From: JAAZIN01 sp964464625
GTDB lineage: Bacteria > Bacillota > Dethiobacteria > DTU022
Reading direction: 5' to 3'
Assembly (NCBI GenBank): GCA_964464625.1
Contig: CAYXKD010000003.1
Coordinates: 34,374-98,373, forward strand
DNA: 64,000 bases
In this document: positions 41,577 to 50,357 of the stretch, one piece after another
How positions within the stretch are numbered: the stretch's first letter is position 1
Layout of the letters: each line of letters starts with the position of its first letter
Notes under the pieces: generated by a model
What the model was told of the DNA's origin: nothing
Seen by the model: the letters and a program-made list of their open reading frames with translations, nothing else
The model's database searches: none
Position numbers and translations under genes: made by a program

Positions 41577-44500
41577 TTACTTCTTCAACCCGGCGAGGCG
41601 CCGGTATAAAGCCTGCCGTTCAGCGGCATCCTCTTCGGCTTTCTTGAAGAGCTCTTCCGCTTTATGAGGAAATTGATGCTGTAAAGTCTTGAAACGGGTC
41701 TCAGACATCATAAAAGAGAGCAGGTCGCTGCGCGGCTCCTTTGAATCTAGTATAAAGGGGTTTTTACCTTCCTTGGCCAACAAGGGATTAAAGCGGTAAA
41801 GAGACCAGTATCCCGACTCTACGGCCAGTTTCTCTTCACGTTGACTGCGGCCCATGTTGATCCCGTGCGATATGCATGGAGAATAAGCTATGATCAGTGA
41901 GGGGCCCGGGTAGGCTTCGGCTTCGGTAAAGGCCCGGATCAGCTGTTGTCCACTGGCTCCCATGGCTACCTGAGCCACGTAGACATAACCGTACGACATC
42001 ATCATCATTCCAAGATCTTTCTTACTGGTCTGTTTGCCCGCAGCGGCAAATTTGGCCACCGCAGCGGTAGGCGTTGCTTTTGATGACTGGCCGCCTGTAT
42101 TGGAGTAGACTTCAGTGTCAAGGACAAGTACATTCACATCAGCCCCGGTGGAGAGGACATGGTCCAGTCCGCCGAACCCGATATCATAAGCCCAGCCGTC
42201 TCCGCCGATAATCCAGATGGAGCGCTTGGCCAGCAGATCTTTTCTGTTGTCAATTTCTTCGAGAAGGGTGCGCACTTTGCCGGAAGTCAGGACAGTTTCA
42301 GTTTTTAGCAGTTCCCTGACCCTATCAGCGGCTTCCAGGGAAGGCTTCCCCTCATCTTTAACCTCGAGCCAGCGGGTAAAGGTATCCCTAAGCGCTGCTG
42401 GCAGTTCCAGCGTAAGCGCCTCCTCGATCAATGTGGTCAACTGCTGACGTAACTGAGCTACTGCAAGGTAATAACCGTAGCCGTACTCGGCGTTATCTTC
42501 AAAGAGTGAGCTGGCCCAGGCCGGTCCCCTGCCCTCTCGATCAGTGCAGTAAGGAGTAGTGGGGGCATTGCCGCCGTAAATGGATGAACAGCCCGTAGCG
42601 TTGGCTATAAGCATGCGATTGCCGAAAAGCTGTGTGAGAAGTTTCAAATAAGGGGTTTCACCGCAGCCAGGGCAGGCTCCGGAATATTCGAAAAGCGGCC
42701 GGCTAAACTGGCTCTCTCGCACATTGTTCTTTGAAAATTCCAGATCATGTTCGGGCAGGCTCTCGGCAAACCGGAACAAAGCGTCTTCAGTTTCAACCAC
42801 TTTATCAAGGGGCTTCATTTCCAGAGCAGTAATGCTGGCCCGGCAGGTATCAACGCAGTTGCCGCAGCCGGTACAGTCCAGGGGCGAAATCTGGATGCGA
42901 TAGCGCAACTCTTCAGGAATTTGACCACTGGCCTTGATTGTGGTGAAACCTTCCGGTGCTTCTTCCAGCTCTGCCTCTTTTGCCAGGTAGGGGCGAATAG
43001 CCGCATGGGGGCAGACAAAGGAGCAATGGTTGCAATGGATGCAGTGTTCTGGAAGCCAGATTGGCACCTGGACAGCAACACCTCTTTTTTCATAGCGCGT
43101 TGTTCCTGTGGGGACAACGCCGTCAGGTTGAAAAGCACTTACAGGTAAATGGTCGCCCTGGAGCGCCAGCATGGGGTAGACCACATCTTGAACATATTGA
43201 GGCGCCTCCTCAAGAATGTGCAGGGCGCCGCTATCTGCATCAGCCCAGCTCTCCGGGTAGTGAATCTGCTCGATGGCATCAATGGCCTTTTTCATCACGG
43301 CAATATTTTTATCAACTATTTTGGTACCTTTCTTGCCATATGATTTCTTGATCATTTTTTCCATTTGGGCATAGGCGAGGTTTGGCTCGATAATCTCTGT
43401 TGTCTTGAAAAAAGCCGCCTGCATGATTACATTGATCCTGTTGCCCAGTCCTTCTGAGGCGGCGATACTGATGGCATCGACATTATAAAATCTTAACTTC
43501 TTCCGGGCAATGATCTGTTTCATCTCTAGGGGAAGCCGTGATTCCATATCCGAGATCTTCCATGGCGAATTTAGAAGGAATATGCCTTTCTCCCTGATCC
43601 CCTCCAAAAGGTTATATCGAGTAACATAGGAGGAATTATGGCAGGCTACAAAAGCGGGCTGCTCGATCTGGTAGGGTGATTGGATGGGTTTCGGACCGAA
43701 TCGCAAATGGGAGACGGTAATGCCGCCTGATTTCTTTGAATCGTAAACAAAGTAAGCCTGGGCATGGAGATCAGTATTGTCGCCTATAATGACAATACTG
43801 TTCTGATTTGCGCCTACGGTGCCGTCAGAGCCGAGACCATAGAACTTGCAGCAATAGGTTCCGGCAGGCGTGGCATCAATCTGCTCATTTATCTCCAGAG
43901 AGCTGTGGGTAACATCATCTGTGATTCCTACAGTAAAATGGTTCTTTGGAGATTCTGATTGCACGTTGTTAAAAACAGCCTTGACCATGGATGGCGTAAA
44001 CTCCTTGGAGCTGAGGCCGTAGCGACCGCTTATAATAAGAGGGCTTTGGCCGCTCTCCATAAAAACTGTGCAAACATCCTGGTAAAGCGGCTCACCTGGT
44101 GCGCCAGGTTCCTTGGTCCGGTCAAGCACGACGATGCGTTTGCATGTTGCAGGCAGCGCTGCCAAAAAATGCTCTCCAGAAAAAGGCCGGTAGAGCCGCA
44201 CCTTGATCATGCCTACTTTCTCTCCCCGGACAGAGAGGTAATTGACTGTCTCTTCTACAGTATCCGAAGCTGAGCCCATGCAGACGATGACATCTTCAGC
44301 ATCGTCTGCTCCGGCATAATCAAAAAGCCCGTAGCGGCGTCCGGTGAGATGGGAGACCTGTGCCATTGTTTCGGCAACAATCTCCGGCAAATCCAGGTAA
44401 TAAGGGTTTGCCGCCTCGCGATTTTGAAAAAAGGTGTCCGGGTTCTGGGCGGTACCCCGCTGGTGGGGCTGTTCAGGGTTTAGCGCACGCTTTCGAAAAG

Positions 44501-45104
44501 CGGCGATGGCTTTCCAGTCAACCATCTTTTTGATATCTTCATAGCTGATTACTTCAATCTTTTGCATTTCGTGGGAAGTGCGAAAACCGTCAAAAAAATG
44601 TAAAAAGGGGACCCGTGATTTTATGGAGCTTAAATGGGCTACCAGAGCCAGGTCCATAACTTCCTGCACGGAAGCAGAAGACAGCAAAGCAAATCCAGTT
44701 TGGCGTGTGGCCATAACATCAGAATGATCACCAAAAATGGAAAGAGCGTGCGCGGATAGGGAGCGTGCTGAAACATGGAAAACAGCCGGCAGAAGCTCTC
44801 CCGAGATTTTATACATGTTCGGGATCATGAGAAGCAAACCCTGGGAAGCGGTAAATGTTGTGGTCAACGCTCCGCTGACCAGGGAACCATGGACCGCGCC
44901 GGCGGCGCCAGCCTCGGATTGCATTGTCGAGACACGTAAGGTTTGGCCGAAAATATTCTTCAGTCCATAAGCTGCCCACTCATCGCAGGTCTCGGCCATG
45001 TTGGATGAAGGGGTAATGGGGTAGATGGCGGCAACATCGCTTAAAGCATAAGCAATATAAGCAGCTGCGGTATTGCCGTCCATCGTTTCTGTGCGCTTGG
45101 ACAT
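41577..45104 (-). CDS. nifJ: Pyruvate:ferredoxin (flavodoxin) oxidoreductase
   Basis: Single-chain PFOR of 1175 residues converting pyruvate and CoA to acetyl-CoA, CO2 and reduced ferredoxin. Order: domain I with YPITPSSNMAE near residue 30; gamma domain; two [4Fe-4S] ferredoxin motifs (HCIHCNHCSFVCPH near 684 and CTGCGNCVDTC near 740); TPP-binding C-terminal region with CPGCGET, GDGWAYDIGFGG and EVYSNTGGQSSKATP. I start at ATG 45104 because GGAGG is seven bases upstream; ATG 45110 is too close to it. It has its own promoter and terminator. Confidence 0.97.
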   Translation of the reverse strand: MSKRTETMDGNTAAAYIAYALSDVAAIYPITPSSNMAETCDEWAAYGLKNIFGQTLRVSTMQSEAGAAGAVHGSLVSGALTTTFTASQGLLLMIPNMYKISGELLPAVFHVSARSLSAHALSIFGDHSDVMATRQTGFALLSSASVQEVMDLALVAHLSSIKSRVPFLHFFDGFRTSHEMQKIEVISYEDIKKMVDWKAIAAFRKRALNPEQPHQRGTAQNPDTFFQNREAANPYYLDLPEIVAETMAQVSHLTGRRYGLFDYAGADDAEDVIVCMGSASDTVEETVNYLSVRGEKVGMIKVRLYRPFSGEHFLAALPATCKRIVVLDRTKEPGAPGEPLYQDVCTVFMESGQSPLIISGRYGLSSKEFTPSMVKAVFNNVQSESPKNHFTVGITDDVTHSSLEINEQIDATPAGTYCCKFYGLGSDGTVGANQNSIVIIGDNTDLHAQAYFVYDSKKSGGITVSHLRFGPKPIQSPYQIEQPAFVACHNSSYVTRYNLLEGIREKGIFLLNSPWKISDMESRLPLEMKQIIARKKLRFYNVDAISIAASEGLGNRINVIMQAAFFKTTEIIEPNLAYAQMEKMIKKSYGKKGTKIVDKNIAVMKKAIDAIEQIHYPESWADADSGALHILEEAPQYVQDVVYPMLALQGDHLPVSAFQPDGVVPTGTTRYEKRGVAVQVPIWLPEHCIHCNHCSFVCPHAAIRPYLAKEAELEEAPEGFTTIKASGQIPEELRYRIQISPLDCTGCGNCVDTCRASITALEMKPLDKVVETEDALFRFAESLPEHDLEFSKNNVRESQFSRPLFEYSGACPGCGETPYLKLLTQLFGNRMLIANATGCSSIYGGNAPTTPYCTDREGRGPAWASSLFEDNAEYGYGYYLAVAQLRQQLTTLIEEALTLELPAALRDTFTRWLEVKDEGKPSLEAADRVRELLKTETVLTSGKVRTLLEEIDNRKDLLAKRSIWIIGGDGWAYDIGFGGLDHVLSTGADVNVLVLDTEVYSNTGGQSSKATPTAAVAKFAAAGKQTSKKDLGMMMMSYGYVYVAQVAMGASGQQLIRAFTEAEAYPGPSLIIAYSPCISHGINMGRSQREEKLAVESGYWSLYRFNPLLAKEGKNPFILDSKEPRSDLLSFMMSETRFKTLQHQFPHKAEELFKKAEEDAAERQALYRRLAGLKK

Positions 45105-45166
45105 TTGCATTCCTCCAGTTAGGCAATTTGTCTTGAAGTTTGCATACAGGAAAGGTTCCGTGATAT

Positions 45167-45195
45167 ATATTACTACTATCGCTTATAAATATCAA
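45167..45195 (-). promoter_or_regulatory. Promoter of nifJ
   Basis: On the - strand, TTGATA (45195-45190), 17-base spacer, TAATAT (45172-45167). It lies about 60 bases before the nifJ start. Confidence 0.5.
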
Positions 45196-45224
45196 CAAGC
45201 GTTCCGCCAGCCCAAAGAAAAGCC

Positions 45225-45250
45225 AGTTAACCCGGTACCAGGAACCGGGT
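45225..45250 (-). terminator. Hairpin after gdhA
   Basis: ACCCGGT (45230-45236) and ACCGGGT (45244-45250) with a 7-base loop; on the - strand it is followed by TAACTGGCTTTTC. Likely terminator of the glutamate dehydrogenase gene. The loop region (CCAGG between the arms) resembles the palindrome at 55350-55380. Confidence 0.6.
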
Positions 45251-45308
45251 CAGCTAACACTGCAGCTGTATTTTCTGTTTATGCTGCGCCGGGCTTGCCG
45301 GTCCGGGG

Positions 45309-46580
45309 TTACAGGCTTCCGCGAAATTGCATTGCCCGGGCGATCCGCCCGATAGCATAACAGTAAGCAGCCTGCCGTAAATCCCCGCCACATTTCTCCC
45401 CGGCAAAGCGATGAACTGCTTGAAATGTTTGCGCCATCATCGTTTCAAGACGGCCGTTAATGGTGTTCAGATCCCAGTAAAACCCTTCATTGTTTTGGAC
45501 CCACTCAAAGTAGGATACAGTAACCCCGCCGCTGTTGGCCAGAATGTCTGGGACCAGCAGTACCCCCTTCTCTTTGAGTATCTCTCCGCCTTCTGCCGTA
45601 GTGGGTCCGTTGGCTGCTTCAACAACAATTGATGCTTTGATAGCGGCGGCATTTGCGGCTGTAATTTGATTTTCCAGAGCGGCAGGCATAAGCAGATCGC
45701 AATCAATTGTCAGTACTTCATCCTTTGAAAGGGGCTGCCCTCCGCTGAACCCTTCAATAAAACCTGTTTCCTCCACATGGGCCAGCAGTGCGGGTATGTC
45801 TATCCCCCCGTGATTGTAAATAGCGCCAGTAATGTCGCATACAGCGACTACCGTGCAGCCTCCTTCATAAAAGAGCTTTGCAGCTCCGCTACCGACATTG
45901 CCGCATCCCTGAATGACAACGCGCGTTTTTTCAAAGGGTTTCCCCGTTAGCCGGACCGCTTCCCTGGCGGCACAAATCAGGCCCAATGAGGTGGCTTCCT
46001 TTCTGCCCAGAGAACCGCCCAGTTCTATCGGTTTGCCCGTGGTTGCGTTCGAAAAGTTCTTACCCATAAGCATGCTGTATTCGTCAGCCATCCAGGCCAT
46101 TACACGGGCGTCGGTGCCCATGTCTGGACCGGGGATATCAACCTGTGGCCCCAGCAGCGGCGCCAGCGCCCGAATGTAACCGCGGCTGAGTCTTTCTTTT
46201 TCCCGGAGCGACAACTCGAAAGGATCGCAAAGTACAGCCCCCTTGGCACCGCCAAAAGGCAGCCCCATGAGTGCGCATTTCAGCGTCATCAAAACTGCAA
46301 GGGTTTTAACTTTTTCAGGCGTCGTTTGCGGATGATAGCGGATTCCGCCCTTGAAGGGGCCCAGTGCATTATTATGTTGTGCCCGGTATCCTGTAAAATT
46401 TCTAATGCTCCCGTCATCCATCTCCACAGGAATGGCGACTTCGGCAAATAAAGCCATTGATTTCAGGCGATCAAGAATAACCGTGGAAAGGTCCATTTGC
46501 TTCGCAGATTCCTCGATCCAGTTCAATGCTGTGGCATAGGGGTGTTCCGGAATGCTGCACCCTTCAAAGCTGTTCCTCAA
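45309..46580 (-). CDS. gdhA: Glutamate dehydrogenase (Glu/Leu/Phe/Val family)
   Basis: Oxidative deamination of glutamate to 2-oxoglutarate (catabolic RocG/GudB-like by sequence). The 423 residues show the substrate site GPFKGGIRYH (near 73-82) and active Lys region LPFGGAKGAV (near 106-115), GPDMGTDARVMAWM, the Rossmann motif VVIQGCGNVGSGAAKLF (near 221-237) and PDILANSGGVTVSYFEW. It starts with TTG at 46580 behind GGAGGAATTTAG. Coenzyme preference cannot be assigned by eye. It lies upstream of nifJ on the same strand but with its own promoter. Confidence 0.95.
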   Translation of the reverse strand: MRNSFEGCSIPEHPYATALNWIEESAKQMDLSTVILDRLKSMALFAEVAIPVEMDDGSIRNFTGYRAQHNNALGPFKGGIRYHPQTTPEKVKTLAVLMTLKCALMGLPFGGAKGAVLCDPFELSLREKERLSRGYIRALAPLLGPQVDIPGPDMGTDARVMAWMADEYSMLMGKNFSNATTGKPIELGGSLGRKEATSLGLICAAREAVRLTGKPFEKTRVVIQGCGNVGSGAAKLFYEGGCTVVAVCDITGAIYNHGGIDIPALLAHVEETGFIEGFSGGQPLSKDEVLTIDCDLLMPAALENQITAANAAAIKASIVVEAANGPTTAEGGEILKEKGVLLVPDILANSGGVTVSYFEWVQNNEGFYWDLNTINGRLETMMAQTFQAVHRFAGEKCGGDLRQAAYCYAIGRIARAMQFRGSL

Positions 46581-46710
46581 CTAAATTCCTCCTTATAAAC
46601 TGTGGGATTATTTATCTATCTTTAAGCGACTGGATGCCTCTTTCCGGGCAGCAGACTACCGTACAGAATTAATTCAAGCCTGCCTTAAAAGGATGAACTT
46701 GATTTCCAAT

Positions 46711-46745
46711 ATACTATGTTCCAGCCGGGTTAAATGTCAACCCGG
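46711..46745 (-). promoter_or_regulatory. gdhA promoter with overlapping inverted repeat
   Basis: On the - strand, TTGACA (46740-46735, perfect), 18-base spacer, TAGTAT (46716-46711). An exact inverted repeat CCGGGTT (46725-46731) - 7 bases - AACCCGG (46739-46745) surrounds and overlaps the -35, the position of a repressor site. Confidence 0.5.
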
Positions 46746-46784
46746 TTTAGTTCCCCTCTGGCAGGATGACAGGTGATTCAGGGT

Positions 46785-46819
46785 GCTAAAACAAATTGTA
46801 ACCGGTGAAACACCGGTTA
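46785..46819 (-). terminator. Terminator of the LCP-like gene
   Basis: TAACCGGTG (46799-46807), loop AAA, CACCGGTTA (46811-46819). On the - strand it is followed by CAATTTGTTTTAG. Confidence 0.75.
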
Positions 46820-46869
46820 TCCGGCAAAAACCATCATATATCGCGGAAATACAGCTACAGCCTATAAAA

Positions 46870-47787
46870 TCACGGTGTGCCCTCCATTAAAATGACATCT
46901 TTTGGAGCTATTTTCTGGGTTATTTTCCTGATCTCGAGAAGATCCTCCAGGCTTAAATCAGTTTTCAGATTGCGATAACCTATCCAGAGAAGCTTCCAGC
47001 CCAGCCTGGTAAACTGAATTTCACTTGCAGAAATCAAAAGCTGAACCACCATTTCCTCCCTGGCTGCATGGGACATTGAAGTATCATTTAGTGACAACAG
47101 CATTTCATTGCCATTAACAAGGGTTTCTGGCAGTGGTTTTATTTTGCTGCTATCTTTTTGTAGCAGATCGATCATCTCCACAAAACCGTGCAAATTAAGA
47201 TCAATGAAAAACTGGGGTTTCAATCCAGTTAGGAAGTTCACGGCACTACAAAGACTGTCGCTGCGACAACCTCTTTCCAAGAGTTCTCCTATAGGACAGT
47301 TATTTCCTTCATATTCGACTCTAGCGGCGGGATCCAGGGAGAGAAGCCGGGCACATCGCCCCGGTACCAGCGTGACCACCATGAGCATCTCTGTAGCCGG
47401 TTCATTCCACCAGCGCCCGATTAACAGGAAGTGGATGCTTTCTTCAGTTTCGTCGGGTAGCGGTTTCGCAGGCACCCTTTTTGCAGGGGATCCTTTTTTG
47501 GTGGGATCTTGCTTCTCAGTAAGCTTATCTTCGTTGCAGCCTACCTTCCCGTCATTAGGAGAGGCTGCCTTTGGGGCTGGTTCTTTCCCGCTGGTACGGG
47601 AAGATATACCGTGTTTTTTCAGGTAGGCAGCCCTCTTTTCAAAAGGCTGAACATAGTCATTCCGGGAATGGGAGAGGGGCTCCTCATATTCTTCGCGTAA
47701 GTTGTCTTTCTCTATGACTGGGGTAACAAAACAAAATAACAGGAAAATAAAGCTAAAAGAAACCAGCAAAAGGAGACGCTGCTGCAC
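46870..47787 (-). CDS. Membrane-anchored LCP-like protein, degenerate active site
   Basis: A 305-residue protein: one N-terminal membrane helix (4-22), a low-complexity Lys/Pro/Ser linker (30-115), then a domain I align by eye with LytR-CpsA-Psr (LCP) phosphotransferases: IHFLLIGRW at 118-126, TEMLMVVTLVPGRCARLLSL at 132-151, NFLTGLKPQFFIDLNLHGFV at 184-203. LCP enzymes normally have SDT and IPRDT-type Asp/Arg residues; here those places read ATE and LDPAA, so the phosphotransferase is probably inactive. GTG start at 47787. Role unknown; perhaps a cell-envelope binding protein. Confidence 0.55.
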   Translation of the reverse strand: MQQRLLLLVSFSFIFLLFCFVTPVIEKDNLREEYEEPLSHSRNDYVQPFEKRAAYLKKHGISSRTSGKEPAPKAASPNDGKVGCNEDKLTEKQDPTKKGSPAKRVPAKPLPDETEESIHFLLIGRWWNEPATEMLMVVTLVPGRCARLLSLDPAARVEYEGNNCPIGELLERGCRSDSLCSAVNFLTGLKPQFFIDLNLHGFVEMIDLLQKDSSKIKPLPETLVNGNEMLLSLNDTSMSHAAREEMVVQLLISASEIQFTRLGWKLLWIGYRNLKTDLSLEDLLEIRKITQKIAPKDVILMEGTP

Positions 47788-47860
47788 AGGAACACCTCAT
47801 TTATAATTTTAGATGTATCTATTTTCCCGCAGGATTGCACTATCATGCAAAGGCGTTAAA

Positions 47861-47891
47861 TTGAACTGTACAGCACTGGATTTGCTATAAT
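47861..47891 (+). promoter_or_regulatory. Promoter of the DUF362 gene
   Basis: TTGAAC (47861-47866) and TGCTATAAT (extended -10, hexamer 47886-47891) with a 19-base spacer. The long spacer is offset by the TG extension. Confidence 0.5.
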
Positions 47892-47926
47892 AAGCATAAG
47901 CTATTTTTTAGGAGCGTGATCGGGCA

Positions 47927-49084
47927 GTGTCCCCAACGATTGTTAGCATAGTGCGAACTGCGCCGCATCCCGACAAAGAGGAGATTGCCGTTGCAGTAAA
48001 GCAGGCGGTTAAACTTGCCGGGGGGCTGCCGGATTCAGTCCGGCCCGGAGCAACGGTGTTGCTGAAACCTAATCTGGTGGAGATCCCCTACACCCGGGAA
48101 AGCGGCGCGGTGACACATCCGCTGCTTTCCCGGGCGGTGGCGGAGATGGTCCTGGAACGAGGAGCCGCCCCGGTAATTGGCGATGGGGCCGGAATGGGTT
48201 CAGATACTGAGTCAGTTATCTCATTTATGGGTTACGATGATCTGCGACGCGAGGGATTCCCTGTCCTCGATTTGAAGAAGGAGAAAGTTGTACGGGTAAA
48301 AAATCCCGCAGGCACCGTGTTACCCCGCATGAGTGTGTACAAGCCTGCACTGGAGGCAGATGTGTTGATCAACCTGCCGGTAATGAAGACGCACGACCAG
48401 ACCGGGGTGACTTTAAGCCTGAAAAATTTAAAAGGACTGCTTTCCGATAGCTCCAAAAAAAAGATGCACCGGCGGGCTCTGTTTCAAGGCATCCCTGAGA
48501 TAGCCGCTTTTTTCAACCCTTCGCTTTCCATTCTTGATGGGATTTATGCCCAGGAGGGCGTCGGACCCGTTTATGGGGATCCTCTGGAGATGGATCTGCT
48601 CATTGCCAGCCGGGATATGGTAGCCCTGGATACGGTGGCTGGTCTCATCATGGGCTACCAGCCTGAAGAGGTTCCGGCAACATTACTGGCGGCTAAAATG
48701 GGTTTAGGGACCGCCGATCTAAGGAAAATTGAGATTGCCGGTTTACCCTGGGAATCGGTGCGGCGCAGGTTCAAGCGCAGCTCTGAATCTGATATCTTAA
48801 GGGAAATAGATGGGGGGGCTTTTTGCTTCGGCAGCGGCACCTGCAGCGGCTGTCGCAACACCGTCATCTCTGTGTTTGTGGAGCTAAAGGCGCGGGAGGC
48901 GCTTTCAGCTCTCTCCGGCAGGACCATTGTAACGGGGACCCCGGAGAAAAAGGTATTTTCGGGGAAACCTCTTTTTGTTGGCAACTGCAGCCGGAGGCCC
49001 GGCCGCCGGTACAGAAATTTTGTTCGCGGTTGCCCTCCGGAAAACAGCTGGATAATCGACCTCATACTGGATCAATACAGCTAA
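47927..49084 (+). CDS. DUF362 domain protein
   Basis: A 385-residue DUF362 protein, a family often linked to iron-sulfur proteins but without a settled reaction. Landmarks: VLLKPNLVEIPY (near 45-56), the GDGAGMGSDTE loop, LINLPVMKTHDQTGVTLSLK (near 146-165) and NLKGLL. The C-terminal third has a Cys cluster CFGSGTCSGC (near 301-310) and two later Cys, which may bind metal but is not a standard ferredoxin motif. Start is GTG 47927 with AGGAG twelve bases upstream. It is convergent with mrfB and seven bases from it. Confidence 0.85.
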   Translation: MSPTIVSIVRTAPHPDKEEIAVAVKQAVKLAGGLPDSVRPGATVLLKPNLVEIPYTRESGAVTHPLLSRAVAEMVLERGAAPVIGDGAGMGSDTESVISFMGYDDLRREGFPVLDLKKEKVVRVKNPAGTVLPRMSVYKPALEADVLINLPVMKTHDQTGVTLSLKNLKGLLSDSSKKKMHRRALFQGIPEIAAFFNPSLSILDGIYAQEGVGPVYGDPLEMDLLIASRDMVALDTVAGLIMGYQPEEVPATLLAAKMGLGTADLRKIEIAGLPWESVRRRFKRSSESDILREIDGGAFCFGSGTCSGCRNTVISVFVELKAREALSALSGRTIVTGTPEKKVFSGKPLFVGNCSRRPGRRYRNFVRGCPPENSWIIDLILDQYS

Positions 49085-49091
49085 AAGTATT

Positions 49092-50357
49092 TTATTTGTA
49101 AGCCCCTGTACTCCCGGATAATTTCTGTCGTTTAAGTTTAATTATTAGCCGCTTAATACGGTGCCTCAGCGCTTCTGGATGGCAGGGGCTGCTGAAAGGT
49201 ATGCCGCCTCGCCGGGATGCTTCGGCAAGGACCTGGCTGCTCCATTTTAGAGCAGCCGGGTAATCGCGGGCCTGGTGCTCGTAATACTTGGCCAATTCGA
49301 CATGGGCCTCCAGGTTTTCTTTCCCCCGCTGGGCAAGCTTCTGCCACAGGGAGACTGCCTCATTCCAGTTGCCTGCCTTTTTACAAAGCAGTCCCAGCTG
49401 AAAGAGTGCTGCTTCCTCCAGCGGGCCTGCCTCCCTTTCGGCGACCTGCCGGTAATAGTATTGCGCCTTATCGTTATGTCCGGCTTCATAATAAAGCCTT
49501 CCCAGGGAGTAGCATTCTGCGGGGTGATCCGGTTTTTCAATGGCGGCGGCAACCCGGCCAAGCAGGACAGCCATGGAAAGGATATCGTAGACATTATGTT
49601 CAAATACTTTTTTTAAAAGAGAAGTTTCGCCACGGCGAAGGTAGTTAAAATATATGGCGGGGATCTCCGCGCCGGGGATATCTCCGTGCCGTTGAAATCC
49701 CAGCAGAGCCTCTTCAAGATAACCGAGTCTTCGCGAAGGGAAGCGCTCTCTCCAGAGGCTGCGTGCGCACACGAGCAGATCAAGGTGATCAGGCGGTGCA
49801 ACAGGCTGCGGCATCTTTTTCAGGATCTGGCGGGTCTGAATCAAAGGAAGGTCAAAAACTTTCCCATTGAAGGTGATGAGTCCGCCGAAATGGTTTGCAA
49901 AGGCAGCAAAATGGTGTAGCATGGCTATTTCTTCGGCAGGATTTCTTAAAAAATACTGGCGGATGCGAAAAGTGTTCTCTTCCAGCCAGCCCAGGCCGAT
50001 TAGAAAAACCCAGGTGCCGGTGCCGCCGGAAAGCCCCGTAGTTTCAACATCAAGAAAGAGGAAGCGGGATGGTTCGATGGACTGAAAGCTTCTGTCACGC
50101 GCCGGCAGAGAGAGGTTGCTGCCGCTGCAATTAAGCCCCTCTGCCAGGGTGTAGTCGCCGTGACGCCAGTACAGGGGGAATGAGGTCTCGCGCAAATAGC
50201 AGCATCCTGAGCCGGTCTTGCCCATACTCTCCTCCCCGGGGAAAAGGGATAATCCTCCACTAGTATCTCCACCAGATGTGCCTCCCGGCAGCCGGGCCGG
50301 GCCGAGTTCGCCCGAGCGCCGCAGCCTCTCCAGGCGGGAACGGATTTCAACTCTCAT
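49092..50357 (-). CDS. mrfB: MrfB-like (YprB) exonuclease with TPR-like tail
   Basis: A 421-residue protein. Residues about 95-260 are a DEDDh-type ribonuclease-H-like exonuclease domain (FLFLDVETTGLSGGTGTWVF with the metal-binding Asp/Glu; LITFNGKVFDLPLI; HNVYDILSM). The C-terminal 150 residues form TPR-like helical repeats (YSLGRLYYEAGHNDKAQYYY, LGLLCKKAGNWNEAVSLW). Known B. subtilis YprB (MrfB) works with YprA in mitomycin C repair independent of UvrABC. The ATG overlaps the mrfA end by 11 bases, confirming the pair. Confidence 0.88.
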   Translation of the reverse strand: MRVEIRSRLERLRRSGELGPARLPGGTSGGDTSGGLSLFPGEESMGKTGSGCCYLRETSFPLYWRHGDYTLAEGLNCSGSNLSLPARDRSFQSIEPSRFLFLDVETTGLSGGTGTWVFLIGLGWLEENTFRIRQYFLRNPAEEIAMLHHFAAFANHFGGLITFNGKVFDLPLIQTRQILKKMPQPVAPPDHLDLLVCARSLWRERFPSRRLGYLEEALLGFQRHGDIPGAEIPAIYFNYLRRGETSLLKKVFEHNVYDILSMAVLLGRVAAAIEKPDHPAECYSLGRLYYEAGHNDKAQYYYRQVAEREAGPLEEAALFQLGLLCKKAGNWNEAVSLWQKLAQRGKENLEAHVELAKYYEHQARDYPAALKWSSQVLAEASRRGGIPFSSPCHPEALRHRIKRLIIKLKRQKLSGSTGAYK

